Source of the DNA: Actinomycetales bacterium
GTDB lineage: Bacteria > Actinomycetota > Actinomycetes > S36-B12 > UBA5976
Length of the DNA: 64,000 nt
Direction: 5' to 3'
Assembly (NCBI GenBank): GCA_018969715.1
Contig: JAGWXT010000004.1
Span: forward strand, 1-64,000
In this document: positions 28,629-38,190 of the stretch, one piece after another
Layout of the letters: the number at the start of each line of letters is the position of its first letter
Position numbering within the stretch: the stretch's first letter is position 1
Program-made: the position numbers and the translations under genes
Notes under the pieces: generated by a model
The model's database searches: none
Seen by the model: only the letters and a program-made list of their open reading frames with translations
Told to the model about the DNA's origin: nothing

Positions 28629-30196
28629 TCCCCGCTGCATTCCGCCTGACGCGCACCGCCTGGCTGGTGATCGCCCTGGGCACGGCGGCGGGGATGGTCC
28701 TCGCGGCTCGGGTGGGGGTTGCGAACTACACCAGCGACCACTGGGCGTACGTCGACATCGCGGCCAACCTGCTCACCGATCCCGGGGCGATGAACCAGAT
28801 CCGCTCCTTCTACCATCCCGCGTACACCAATACCGGCTGGCCGTTCGGATGGCCGCTGCTGCAGTTGCCGCTCATTGCAGTCCTCGGCCCGAATGCACCT
28901 GTTGCAGTGATCCTCAACGTGCTGGCACTCAGTGCCGCGGCGGTCCTGCTGATGGCGCTGATGCGGTCACTGCGGCTGTCCCAGTGGTTCGGACTGGCCG
29001 CGCTGGTCACCATCCTCGCCCTCCCGCCGACGATGCCCTCGGCACTGTCGGGCGCGGTGAACATCATCGGCGCGGTGCTGGTCCTTGCCGGACTCACGGT
29101 CGCGATCATCTGGCGGGACACCGCCAGCGGACCCGGACGGGAGCGCAGAGCGGGTCGGCCTGCCGGCGGCCTCATCGTTGCGGTGGTCCTCGGCCTGATC
29201 GCCGCGGCGATGGCGAACGTTCGCTTCGACCTGATCGTCGTCGCCGTGCCGCTGGGCATCATCGCCTGGTGGCTGCGGACGATCAGCCGCCGCGGGCTGC
29301 TCGCCTTCATCGGGGTGCTGCTCGCTGTCGGGGTGCTGCCCTGGGCGCTCTACAGCAGGGTGGTCCTCGGCGCCTGGTGGGCCTCGGACAACTCCGGGAT
29401 CGCCACCGCCGTGGCGCCATGGCCGGGATACCTGCAGTACGGGCTGACCGGTCCGCGGGCGGGTGCCGGTGACGATCCCATCGGCTGGATCGCCCGGCTG
29501 GTGGGGAACATCCCGGAGGTCCTCACCAGCCTCGAGGGAACCCTCGGCGGAGCCGCCGTGATCCTCGCCGGCGTCGCGCTGGTCTGGGTGGCTGTCACCA
29601 CCCGTCGCTCCGGCTGGGCGGTGGCAGCACTGCCGCTGCGACAGGAGGACTGGGCCCGTGCGCTGGCGGCCACCGCAGGCTACGCAGCCGGGATCGGCCT
29701 GGCCCAGTTCGGCATCCTCATCGCGATCAACAACTGGGAGGACCGCTACTGGCTGCCCACCGCTGCGGTGCTCGTCGTCCTCACCTGGCTGGGCATCGCC
29801 GGGGTATGCGCCACGATCCGAGGCGGGCGGGCCCGACTGCCGGTGGTGCTCACCGTCACCGCGACCGTCCTGACCCTGGCCGCCACCTCACCGGAGGTCG
29901 TCGGCGCCCTCATCGCCCGGTCACCGACCACCGCCTGGGCCCAGTGCCGCGCTCCCGGCCCGGCATCGGCGATGTACGCCCAGCACCGGATGGCCGCATA
30001 CTTCGGGGCCCTCGGCGATCGAACCGTCTATCAGCCGGATAACGCCGCAGACCTGACAATGGAGCAGTGGCAGCAGATCGTCGACGCCTACGGCATCCGC
30101 ACGGCCGTGATGCCCACCCAGATGTGGCAGTCGCTGCCTGCCCTGCACCCGCTCGTGGCGCATCAGCCGTGTCCGTACCTGTTCGGAGCCGCCTAG
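28625..30196 (+). CDS. Polytopic membrane protein, GT-C glycosyltransferase-like
   Basis: A 523-residue protein with about 10-11 hydrophobic segments, and a first loop carrying YTSDHWAYVDIAANLL and HPAYTNTGWPFGWPL. An acidic pair early in the first periplasmic loop and a polytopic layout are typical of GT-C glycosyltransferases that use polyprenyl-phosphate sugars. The C-terminal 90 residues are soluble and look extracytoplasmic. No closer family is recognised. It overlaps the EcsC gene by ATGA and the protease gene by 28 bases, suggesting one operon. Confidence 0.65.
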   Translation: MIPAAFRLTRTAWLVIALGTAAGMVLAARVGVANYTSDHWAYVDIAANLLTDPGAMNQIRSFYHPAYTNTGWPFGWPLLQLPLIAVLGPNAPVAVILNVLALSAAAVLLMALMRSLRLSQWFGLAALVTILALPPTMPSALSGAVNIIGAVLVLAGLTVAIIWRDTASGPGRERRAGRPAGGLIVAVVLGLIAAAMANVRFDLIVVAVPLGIIAWWLRTISRRGLLAFIGVLLAVGVLPWALYSRVVLGAWWASDNSGIATAVAPWPGYLQYGLTGPRAGAGDDPIGWIARLVGNIPEVLTSLEGTLGGAAVILAGVALVWVAVTTRRSGWAVAALPLRQEDWARALAATAGYAAGIGLAQFGILIAINNWEDRYWLPTAAVLVVLTWLGIAGVCATIRGGRARLPVVLTVTATVLTLAATSPEVVGALIARSPTTAWAQCRAPGPASAMYAQHRMAAYFGALGDRTVYQPDNAADLTMEQWQQIVDAYGIRTAVMPTQMWQSLPALHPLVAHQPCPYLFGAA

Positions 30197-31557
30197 TCCG
30201 CGTCATGGGCGTCCTGGCGATGGTGACCCTGACCGCCCTCGCAACAGTCCTGCCCCCCTCCCCCAGTGCCGCGGTCATGGGCGGTGCACCCGCCACGGGT
30301 GATCCGGCCGTCGTGGAGCTCACGATCGGCTCGGGCACGTCGCGGGTGGGGCTGTGCAGCGCAACCCTGTGGAAGCCGCGGGTGCTGTTGACGGCAGCGC
30401 ACTGTGTTGTTCCCATCGGCTCGGCGGCACCGGTCGACCCGTCCCTCATCCGGGTGCACGCTCCCGGGGTGGTCGCGATCGGCCCGGGCTCGGCCGGGAC
30501 GGTGACCGGGGTGACCGTCCCGGCGGGGTTCGTCAATGCCAGCAGCCGGGTGCAGCCCGATGACATCGCCGCCCTCACCCTCGCCGCGCCCCTGGCGCCC
30601 CCGGGAGTGGTGCGCCTCGCCAGCCGAGCCGAGATCGACGCGTGGGCGCGGGTCGCCGCCCCCGTGGAGCACCTCGGGTACGGACGGATCTCACCGACCC
30701 GCAGCACGGACACCCCGCACACCCTCACGCTCCCGCTGGGCTCATATGACCCGGGCACCGGTCGAGTGCGCACCGTCAACACCCTCACCACCTCCCCGTG
30801 CCCGGGGGATTCCGGCGGTCCGCTGCTGCGCTCCACTCCCGGGGGACGGGTCTCGGTGGGAGTGTTCGCGGGGGCGAATGCCACGTGCACAACCCCGGCC
30901 CTGATCGGTGAGCCCAGTACCGTCGCATTCGCCCCGATCGGATACGCAGCCCTGCTCAACCCGGTGCTCACCGCGGTCGGGGAGCCGGAGATTCCCGGTG
31001 CCCCCGGGGCAGTCACCGCTGCGGTGCGCAATCGCGATGTCACCATCAGTTGGCAGCCGCCGGCCCTCGGGGTGGGCGCCCTCACCGGATACGACGTCCT
31101 CGACGGTGGTGGCAACCCCGTGTGCGCCACCAGCGACCTCAGCTGCGTGATCGGCGGTCTCGCCGACGGCATTGCGGAGTTTACGGTTCGCGCGCGCAAT
31201 GGACAGGGTGAAGGGGATGCGGAGGTCACCCGTGCCACCGCGGTCATCGCACCGCCCACCGCACCCGGCCGCCCGCGTGTCCGCCAGTCCCGGGGGCGGG
31301 CAACGGTGTCGTGGACCGCACCCGGCGGATCGGCGGTGGTGGAGCGCTACGAGGTGCGCCTGCGGCCGACCGCGGGCGGGGTGAGCCGAACCCTGTGCAC
31401 CGCGCGGGCCGGGGAGCAGCCCGCACCCACCGAGTGCACCGGGCAGCTGCCGCCGGGGACCCACCGCCTGATCGTGCGCACATGGACGGGTATGGGACAG
31501 GCACCGCCATCACCGCCCAGCCGGCCCGTCACCGTCAGGACGGCCCGGGACTCCTGA
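30169..31557 (+). CDS. Secreted trypsin-like serine protease with fibronectin type III domains
   Basis: About 462 residues starting at GTG 30169, which supplies the basic VRSRLVR region of a signal peptide ending near SPSAA; an ATG at 30205 is an alternative. The catalytic triad is complete: His in LLTAAHCV (near 77), Asp in PDDIAALTL and Ser in CPGDSGGPLL (near 215). Two FN3-type domains follow (about 280-365 and 370-460, TISWQPPALG and VSWTAPGGSA). It is probably an exported S1 protease; its substrate is unknown. Confidence 0.88.
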   Translation: MSVPVRSRLVRVMGVLAMVTLTALATVLPPSPSAAVMGGAPATGDPAVVELTIGSGTSRVGLCSATLWKPRVLLTAAHCVVPIGSAAPVDPSLIRVHAPGVVAIGPGSAGTVTGVTVPAGFVNASSRVQPDDIAALTLAAPLAPPGVVRLASRAEIDAWARVAAPVEHLGYGRISPTRSTDTPHTLTLPLGSYDPGTGRVRTVNTLTTSPCPGDSGGPLLRSTPGGRVSVGVFAGANATCTTPALIGEPSTVAFAPIGYAALLNPVLTAVGEPEIPGAPGAVTAAVRNRDVTISWQPPALGVGALTGYDVLDGGGNPVCATSDLSCVIGGLADGIAEFTVRARNGQGEGDAEVTRATAVIAPPTAPGRPRVRQSRGRATVSWTAPGGSAVVERYEVRLRPTAGGVSRTLCTARAGEQPAPTECTGQLPPGTHRLIVRTWTGMGQAPPSPPSRPVTVRTARDS

Positions 31558-31583
31558 GCCGGGTGGGCACCCCGCGGGCTCAG
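31554..31583. terminator. Bidirectional terminator-like hairpin
   Basis: Arms CTGAGCC (31554-31560) and GGCTCAG (31577-31583) enclose a second stem GGGTG/CACCC. The hairpin spans the stop codons of two convergent genes. There is no T-run. Confidence 0.6.
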
Positions 31584-33160
31584 TTCCGCAGGATCTCGCA
31601 CAGGTGCCGCGCCGCATTGTGACCGGGGATCCCCGAGACCGCGCCGCCACGGGCGGCGGAGGATCCGCACACGACCAGCCGCGGGATGTCCGTGGCCACC
31701 CCCCACGTTCCAACGTCCGCCCGGACGAGACTCGACCCGTCCTGCGGTGTGCCGTCAGCGGGAACGAAGGGCCAGCGCAGGGGGGTGTGGAAGATGTTTC
31801 CGCCGGGCAGGCCCAACTGCTGCTCGAGGTCGACCGGCGTGGCGACATCGAGGCAGGGCCTGCCGTCGGCGTCGATCAGCAGGCAGTCCTGCAGCGGTTC
31901 GGCGAGGACCGTATCGAGGCTGGCCAGGGCGGCCCGTCCGGCCGCCTGCGCATCACAGGTGCCGGTGAAGAGGCGGTGTGGGGTGTGCAGGCCGAAGAGG
32001 GTGAGCGTGTGCACCCCCGTGCCGCGCAGGTGCTCGGCGAGGATCGTCTCGTCGGTGAGGCTGTGGCAGTACGCCTCGATCGGCAGCGGACTGGGCAGTC
32101 GGCCGGCCACCGCCGCATCGTGGGCACGATCGAGGGCGGTCAGCGTCTGCTGGCAGTGGAAGGTGCCGCTGAAGGCCGCCTGCGCAGTGACCGCAGGGTC
32201 ATGCAGCCGAGGCAGCCTGGACAGCACGAGGTTGACCTTCACCTGGCAGCCCGCGGTGCGGTCGGTCAGTTCCGGGGGGGTCTGGCCGAGCAGGCGAAGC
32301 AGGGTGTGCTCGGGGACACCGGCGGCAAGCGCGTCACCGGTGAACCGCCGCAGGCGACCATCGACGGTGCAGGTCACCGACGCCCCCCGATGATCGGCGT
32401 CAACCGCTACCGCCGCAACGCCCGTGAGGATCGTCACGCCCAGGGTTCGGGCGCGCCGGCACAGGGCGTCGACGAGCGCGCCCATCCCCCCGACCGGGAC
32501 ACGCCACTGCCCGGTGCCGCGGCCGATGACATGGGCGATCAGGCATCGGTTCTGCGCAAGGGTGGGATCGTCACTGCGGGCGAAGGTGCCGATGACGGCG
32601 TCGGTTGCGAGCACCCCACGCACGAGGTCATCGCCGATCAGTTCGCACAGTGTCTCGGCGATCGGAACCCGTGTGAAGGCCTGCCACAACCGGTCGTCGC
32701 CGACGCGACCACGCAGCTCTGCCTCACTCGGCAGCGGCTCGGTGAGCGAGCCGGCGATGGTGGCGGCGAGTCGGCTGCACATGCGCTGGAAGTGCAGGTA
32801 GCCCTCGGCGTCGGATGAGCGGCCGGTGAAGTCGTGGATGGCGGCCGCCGCCCGCCCGGCATCCGGCGCCAGCAGCAGCCCACGCCCGGGTCCATCGGGG
32901 TCAGGGGTGTACGAGGCAACCTGCCGCGGGGCCAAGGTGATGTCAAGGCCCAGCTCCTCGATGATGTGTTCAGGCAGCAGGCTGACCAGGTAGGAGTACA
33001 CCGACAGTCGCACCGGCACCCCCGCGAAGACCTCCTGCGATCGGGTGGCGCCACCGGGCTCATCGCGCCGCTCAAGGACGGTGACGCGGTGGCCGGCGGC
33101 GGCCAGGTAGCAGGCGCACACCAGCCCGTTGTGACCTCCGCCGAGGACGAGGACATCCAC
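31580..33160 (-). CDS. FAD-dependent oxidoreductase of the phytoene-desaturase-like family
   Basis: A 526-residue flavoprotein. The Rossmann motif LGGGHNGLVCACYLAAAG (GxGxxG with VLERRDEPGGATRS after it) sits at the N-terminus, and the C-terminal FAD loop reads VCGSSAARGGAVSGIPGHNAA, of which GGAVSGIPGHNAA is typical. The overall pattern fits the NAD(P)/FAD-dependent oxidoreductases related to CrtI and pyridine nucleotide-disulfide oxidoreductase domain protein 2. No other carotenoid genes are nearby, so the substrate is unknown. The start is GTG 33160, 13 bases after the protease gene. Confidence 0.85.
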   Translation of the reverse strand: MDVLVLGGGHNGLVCACYLAAAGHRVTVLERRDEPGGATRSQEVFAGVPVRLSVYSYLVSLLPEHIIEELGLDITLAPRQVASYTPDPDGPGRGLLLAPDAGRAAAAIHDFTGRSSDAEGYLHFQRMCSRLAATIAGSLTEPLPSEAELRGRVGDDRLWQAFTRVPIAETLCELIGDDLVRGVLATDAVIGTFARSDDPTLAQNRCLIAHVIGRGTGQWRVPVGGMGALVDALCRRARTLGVTILTGVAAVAVDADHRGASVTCTVDGRLRRFTGDALAAGVPEHTLLRLLGQTPPELTDRTAGCQVKVNLVLSRLPRLHDPAVTAQAAFSGTFHCQQTLTALDRAHDAAVAGRLPSPLPIEAYCHSLTDETILAEHLRGTGVHTLTLFGLHTPHRLFTGTCDAQAAGRAALASLDTVLAEPLQDCLLIDADGRPCLDVATPVDLEQQLGLPGGNIFHTPLRWPFVPADGTPQDGSSLVRADVGTWGVATDIPRLVVCGSSAARGGAVSGIPGHNAARHLCEILRN

Positions 33161-33173
33161 TGGCCGGGCCCGG

Positions 33174-34802
33174 TCAGTCGCGCTGGACGGTGAACAGCAG
33201 GGTCGCGGCCTGCCCCCGCCCAGCGGAGGAGGCGGCCACCCGGCACGTTCCCGGACGAGTGACGGTGAGCGCCTGACCACGGACCGCACAGGCCCGAGTC
33301 CCCGCCCCGACCGTGATCCGCAGATCCGCGGCTCCCGCAAGTGACAGGCAACCGCGCCGGACGACCTGATCGGCGAGCACCTGCTGCCCGACCTCCAGTC
33401 GGGGCAGGGCGCACACCCGTTCCGAGGACGTCGCCGGCTCGCCCACGGGCGTGCCGTTGAGCAGGGGCCACACGCGCACTGCGTGGCGGCGGCCCGGGGT
33501 GAGGCCGACGATGGTGCAGCCCAGTCCGGTGGCGGTCTCACACGACTTCCCACCGGGGTCCGCCACCGCCCGGTAACCGAGGGCACCATCTGCTGCCGTG
33601 GGCACCTGCCACGCCACTCGCAAGGCGCCGGATCGTGGGATCACGTTCACCTCGGCCGGCCTACCGCGGACCTGCTCGGTCACCGTCACCGTCACCGGCG
33701 ACGTGGCCGGGGAGCGTCCCGCGGAACTCTCGGCGACGACCGTGATCTGCTGGGTCTGGCCAATGGGAAGTCCGCTGATGACGCAGGTGACGGTGGTCGT
33801 GGTGCAGCTCAGGCCACTGGGTGCGGCGGTGACGAGGTACCCGCTGATCAGACCGCCCCCATCATCGCCAGATGCTCGCCAGGCAACGCTCACCTGCTGC
33901 GGTCCGGTCTGCAGCACGCTCACCGCAGTGGGGACCCCTGGGGTCCCGGCGACCGGCACACGGGAGGCGATCCACGGGAGCATGGCGGAGATGCGTGTGT
34001 AGATGCCGGGATAGGTGGCCAGGCCGCACCCAACCCCGAAACTCGTCACACCCGCCAGCACCCAGCGACCACCGTCGTTCACCGCCAGCGGTCCGCCGCT
34101 GTCCCCCTGGCAGGAGTCGGCGCCACCGCCGGGGGTTCCCGCGCAGATCATGATCGCTGACTGGAAGGACACCCCATAGGAGCCGCAGTCGACGTCGGCC
34201 GGCCCCCGCAGCACCCGGATCCACGCACCCTGCAGGCTGTCGGCGCTGGGCCCGCGGTCGCGCGTGGATCCCCAGCCGGAGATGAAGGCGTCGGTGCCGG
34301 CTGCCGGCCAGGCGACCGGATCCCGGCCAACCGGCAGGCCGATGACTCCGACCTGACTGGAGAGGACCACCGGCTCGGGCAGGCTGAGCAGGGCCACATC
34401 GTGAGCCTTGCTGCCACTGCTGTAGGCGGGGTGGATGTAGGTGGCCGACGGTCGGATCACCTCGGTGACACCGGCCTGGGAGACCGTGGCGCGTCCGATG
34501 AGCACCCCCAGCCCGCTCAGCGGTCCCACCCCGTCGAGGCAGTGGGCGGCCGTGATGACCCACGTGGGGGCGATGAGGGAGCCGCCGCACGTTGCACTTC
34601 GGCTGGTGACGAGTACCTGCCAGGGCACGGTGGTGATGGGAGTGTCGCCGCCGCCGACGATCATCGCCTCCTCGACGGGAGGCGCCACGCCTGCCGCGAC
34701 GTCAACCGGCAATCCCAGTGCCAGGACGGCAGCCAGCGCACCGATGGCACATCGCCAGTGCGCCGCCATCGGTGCGGACGGCGGCCGAATGGGGCCAGGC
34801 AC
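33174..34802 (-). CDS. Secreted trypsin-like serine protease with FN3 and C-terminal beta domains
   Basis: A 542-residue exported S1 protease. A signal peptide ends near residue 37, and the mature enzyme begins around IVGGGDTPITTVPWQ, as in a zymogen cut before IVGG. The triad is VITAAHCL (near 86), AHDVALL and CQGDSGGPL (near 235). About 285-370 and 375-460 are FN3-like, and the last 80 residues form another beta-rich domain. It shares domain plan with the protease at 30.2-31.6 kb, on the other side of the FAD gene and in the opposite direction. Confidence 0.9.
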   Translation of the reverse strand: MPGPIRPPSAPMAAHWRCAIGALAAVLALGLPVDVAAGVAPPVEEAMIVGGGDTPITTVPWQVLVTSRSATCGGSLIAPTWVITAAHCLDGVGPLSGLGVLIGRATVSQAGVTEVIRPSATYIHPAYSSGSKAHDVALLSLPEPVVLSSQVGVIGLPVGRDPVAWPAAGTDAFISGWGSTRDRGPSADSLQGAWIRVLRGPADVDCGSYGVSFQSAIMICAGTPGGGADSCQGDSGGPLAVNDGGRWVLAGVTSFGVGCGLATYPGIYTRISAMLPWIASRVPVAGTPGVPTAVSVLQTGPQQVSVAWRASGDDGGGLISGYLVTAAPSGLSCTTTTVTCVISGLPIGQTQQITVVAESSAGRSPATSPVTVTVTEQVRGRPAEVNVIPRSGALRVAWQVPTAADGALGYRAVADPGGKSCETATGLGCTIVGLTPGRRHAVRVWPLLNGTPVGEPATSSERVCALPRLEVGQQVLADQVVRRGCLSLAGAADLRITVGAGTRACAVRGQALTVTRPGTCRVAASSAGRGQAATLLFTVQRD

Positions 34803-34889
34803 GTCACAACGGTAACGTCCGTCCCGTCACGCTCAGGCTCCGGTACCCAGGCTGCACAGGATCCGCCCGCCCCGGGCTCCCGCCGGGGG

Positions 34890-35543
34890 TCAGCGGGTGA
34901 TGGTGGCGATCTGCGGTGTGGAGACGTCGTAGACGCGCGCGGGCAGCCGACGCAGCACGGCAAGGACCGCTCCCTTGCGGTCGGCCTCGTCGGCGCCCCC
35001 CCAGATGACCGTCACGCCATCGGCCAGGCTGAGCCGGACGCTGTGCGCACTTGGCGCGGTCACCCTGCTCACCTCGGGGGCCAGCCACTCCGGAAGGGCC
35101 GCGATGGTGGCGGCCGCCGCCTGTCGCGCGGCGGGGCCATCCGCACTGAGGACGGGCAGCCCGGCCCCCGACTGGGCGCCGGGGAACGTCACCCCTGCCT
35201 CGTCGACGAACAGCCACTGCCCGGACTCCCGGGTGACCGCCAGCGGAGCCCGCTCGACGATGGTGATCCTGACCGTGTCCGGCCAGCGGCGGACGACGGT
35301 TGCACTGCGGACGCGAGGGAGCAGTGTGACGCGGCCCGCGCTGGCCCTCGTGTCCAGCGTCACGAGCCGACCACCGACGGCGATCCCGGCGGCCTCGGCC
35401 ACGGCAACCGGATCCAGCGACCGCGTTCCGGTCACCGTGACGCGGCGAACCGTGAAGGTGTCGGTTGCCAACAGCACCCACAATGACCCGGCCAGGGCGC
35501 AGGACGGCAGCAGGAGCAGAACCGTCAACCGGCGGGCGGTCAC
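34890..35543 (-). CDS. ftsQ: Cell division protein FtsQ
   Basis: Bitopic divisome protein, 217 residues: a short cytoplasmic start, one transmembrane segment (about 5-26), and then the POTRA domain (FTVRRVTVTGTRSLDPVAVAEAAGI; FTVRRVTVTG is typical). The beta domain follows, with VRSATVVRRWPDTVRITIVERAPLA, of which WPDTVRITIVER is diagnostic. The GTG start overlaps murC as GTGA. It is the last gene of the dcw run; ftsZ is not next to it. Confidence 0.92.
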   Translation of the reverse strand: MTARRLTVLLLLPSCALAGSLWVLLATDTFTVRRVTVTGTRSLDPVAVAEAAGIAVGGRLVTLDTRASAGRVTLLPRVRSATVVRRWPDTVRITIVERAPLAVTRESGQWLFVDEAGVTFPGAQSGAGLPVLSADGPAARQAAAATIAALPEWLAPEVSRVTAPSAHSVRLSLADGVTVIWGGADEADRKGAVLAVLRRLPARVYDVSTPQIATITR

Positions 35544-36982
35544 GGTTCCGGCTGCGCGAGGCGGGCGAGGGTGTCTGACACGAGGCTGCCGAGACTGGGG
35601 CCGACGGTCATGACCACATCCCCGGGGCGTGCCCACTCAGCCACCCACCGGGCCATCTGGGCACAGGAGGCCTCGAAGGCGACGTGTGCGGTGGGCAGGG
35701 GGATGCGGCTGGCGACGACAACCCCGCTGGCCCCGGGGATCGGCTCCTCACCGGGGCCGTACACCTCGGTGACGACGACTCGATCCGCCAGGGCCAGGGC
35801 GGCCGCGAAGTCCTCGATGAAGTGCGCGGTCCGGTAGTAGCGATAGGGCTGGAAGGCGACGATCACCCGTCCCTCGCCGGCGAGCTGGCGGGCGGCGGTG
35901 AGGGTCACGGCCACCTCGGTTGGATGGTGGGCGTAGTCGTCGAAGACGCGCACCCCATTGACCGTTCCCCGGTATTCGAACCGCCGGCGGGTTCCGGTGA
36001 AGGCGGCCAGCCCGGCCGCAAGGGCCGGCGCCGGCAGGCCCAGTCCGATCCCGGCAGCAAGCGCCGCGGCTGCATTGCGAACGTTGTGCACACCGGGGAC
36101 CCGCAGCGTGACCGGGACTGCTTCCTGCCCGCCGGAGTCGGCCGGGCCGGAGAGGGTGAACTGCCAACCCGGCCATCCGGGCACGACGTCGAGGATGCGG
36201 TAGTCGGCGTCACCGGATGTCCCATAGGAGCGCACGTCGACACCAGCGCGGCCCGCCCGTTCGATCAGTCGCCTCGCCCCCGGATCATCGGCACAGGCGA
36301 TGAGGAAGCCGCTGGGGTCGATGCCGGCGGCGAACTCCGTGAAGGCATCCGCCACGGCCTCATAGGAACCCCAGTAGTCGAGGTGATCGGCCTCCACGTT
36401 GGTCACCACGCCGCACCGGCGCGGCAGCTCCAGGAAGGTCCCGTCAGACTCGTCCGCCTCGACGATGAACCACGCATCCCGGCCGAGGTGCGCATTGGCC
36501 CCTGTCTCGGCCAGCTCACTGCCGATCACGAATGTCGGATCCACTCCGCAGGCCTGCATGCCGACGGTGATCATCGATGTGGTTGTCGTCTTGCCGTGGG
36601 TGCCACAGACGGCAACTGTCGGCAGCCCTCGTGCCAGCAGCGCCAGGATCTCCGCCCGGCGCAGGATGCGCTGGCCGCGCTCACGCGCTGCCCGCAGTTC
36701 GGGGTTGCCCGGCTTGACCGCGGTGGAGTGCGCCACCGCGCCCGTCGTCGGAACGTGTGCGGCATCGTGCCCAACCCAGACGGTGGCGCCGAGGGCACGC
36801 AGCTCCACGATCCGTCGGGACTCGCGTGCATCACTGCCCGTGACCGGCACGCCGCGCGCGAGCAGGACGCGCGCAATGCCCGACATCCCGTCCCCGCCGA
36901 TACCGATGATGTGGACGCCACCGAGTTCGTCGACCAGCCCGTCCACTGCCGCCGGGTCGGGCCCGGACGAGGGTGTGTTCAC
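35540..36982 (-). CDS. murC: UDP-N-acetylmuramate-L-alanine ligase
   Basis: First amino-acid ligase of peptidoglycan precursor synthesis, 480 residues. The N-terminal Rossmann part reads VHIIGIGGDGMSGIARVL, the ATP loop is CGTHGKTTTTSM, and the ligase domain has NVEADHLDYWGS and FDDYAHHPTEV. The GTG start overlaps the ftsW stop as GTGA; longer readings only add ftsW shadow. In the canonical cluster murG lies between ftsW and murC, but here the overlap leaves no room for it. Confidence 0.96.
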   Translation of the reverse strand: MNTPSSGPDPAAVDGLVDELGGVHIIGIGGDGMSGIARVLLARGVPVTGSDARESRRIVELRALGATVWVGHDAAHVPTTGAVAHSTAVKPGNPELRAARERGQRILRRAEILALLARGLPTVAVCGTHGKTTTTSMITVGMQACGVDPTFVIGSELAETGANAHLGRDAWFIVEADESDGTFLELPRRCGVVTNVEADHLDYWGSYEAVADAFTEFAAGIDPSGFLIACADDPGARRLIERAGRAGVDVRSYGTSGDADYRILDVVPGWPGWQFTLSGPADSGGQEAVPVTLRVPGVHNVRNAAAALAAGIGLGLPAPALAAGLAAFTGTRRRFEYRGTVNGVRVFDDYAHHPTEVAVTLTAARQLAGEGRVIVAFQPYRYYRTAHFIEDFAAALALADRVVVTEVYGPGEEPIPGASGVVVASRIPLPTAHVAFEASCAQMARWVAEWARPGDVVMTVGPSLGSLVSDTLARLAQPEP

Positions 36983-38190
36983 CGTTCCTCCGCGCCGGCG
37001 CCGGCGCCGGCGGACAGCGCGGATCGCGGGGGTGCGCCGGGCTGGTCCGGTGCGCTGCGCTCCCGCCGTGCGCAGCCCATCACCAGCCCCAGGCCCACCA
37101 GCGTGGTGACCAGCGAGGAGCCGCCATAGGAGATGAGCGGGAGCGGGACCCCGGTGATGGGCAGCAGTCCCAGCACTGCGCCGATGTTGATCAGGGACTG
37201 GCCGAGCAGCCACGCGACCACCGCGGTGACCAGCAGGCGAGCGTAGGTGTCGGTCGTCCGCGCTGCCAGCCCAAGCGCCACCGCCGCCATCACCCCCAGC
37301 ACGGTCAGCAGCCCGAGGGTGCCCAGCATTCCCAACTCCTCGCCCACGATGGCGAAGATGAAGTCGGTGTGGGACTGCGGCAGCCCACCCCACTTCTCCC
37401 GGCTCGCCCCGATCCCCAGGCCGGACCAGCCCCCCGCGGCGAGGGCGAACTTGCTGTGGGTGAGTTGCCAGCCGCTGCCCAGCGGATCGGTCTGCGGATC
37501 CAGCCAGGAGCGAAGCCGGTCAAGCCGGTAGCCCTGCTGCAGAGACACGAGGGTGAACAGGGCAACGCCCCCCACACCGATGGCGATGAACAGGCGCAGC
37601 GGGGCACCCGCGGCGAAGAGCAGTCCGAAGACGATCGGAATGATGATCAGTGCGGTACCAAGGTCGTTCTCAGCGAGGATCAGCACCACGATCAGCAGGC
37701 TGACCGGCAGCAGCGGCACGAGCAGTGACCGCCACCGGTTGAGTCGCTCCGCACGCCGGGCCAGCAGTGACGCACCCCAGACGGCAAGAGCCAGCTTGGC
37801 GAATTCACTGGGCTGGATGTTGAAGGGCCCGCCCAGATCGATCCAGTTGCGCTGGCCGCCCACGCTCACGCCGATCCCCGGGATCAGCACGGCGATCAAC
37901 AGGACGATCGCCACGGTCAGCAAGATCGGCGCCAGTCGTGCGATGACCACCGGGCGGACCCACGCGGCCACCAGCATCAGGATCACGCCAACCGTCGCGA
38001 AGATGAGCTGGCGGGTGAACAGGGCGGTCGCCGATCCGTAGTTCAGGTACGCGGTGACGTTCGACGATGAGAGCACCATGATCAGCCCGAAGCCGACGAG
38101 GAGCAGGGTCGCGGTGAGCAGCACATGGAAGGCCGACCGCGTCCGCAGGAAGGCGCCGAGGCCCCCCACTGCGTGCACTTCGGCTGTCAC
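36979..38190 (-). CDS. ftsW: Lipid II polymerase FtsW
   Basis: SEDS-family peptidoglycan glycosyltransferase working with FtsI at the septum. The 403-residue protein has about ten transmembrane segments and the family signatures NWIDLGGPFNIQPSEFAK, LAENDLGTALIIIPI and GVPLPLISYGGSSLVT. Its place between murD and murC favours FtsW over RodA. It begins and ends by four-base overlaps with its neighbours. The C-terminus is short and Ala/Gly-rich. Confidence 0.95.
   Translation of the reverse strand: MTAEVHAVGGLGAFLRTRSAFHVLLTATLLLVGFGLIMVLSSSNVTAYLNYGSATALFTRQLIFATVGVILMLVAAWVRPVVIARLAPILLTVAIVLLIAVLIPGIGVSVGGQRNWIDLGGPFNIQPSEFAKLALAVWGASLLARRAERLNRWRSLLVPLLPVSLLIVVLILAENDLGTALIIIPIVFGLLFAAGAPLRLFIAIGVGGVALFTLVSLQQGYRLDRLRSWLDPQTDPLGSGWQLTHSKFALAAGGWSGLGIGASREKWGGLPQSHTDFIFAIVGEELGMLGTLGLLTVLGVMAAVALGLAARTTDTYARLLVTAVVAWLLGQSLINIGAVLGLLPITGVPLPLISYGGSSLVTTLVGLGLVMGCARRERSAPDQPGAPPRSALSAGAGAGAEER

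Noticed and set aside
30169-31557. Start of the first FN3 protease at ATG 30205
   Set aside because: Not excluded, but the upstream GTG supplies the basic residues expected before the hydrophobic signal segment.
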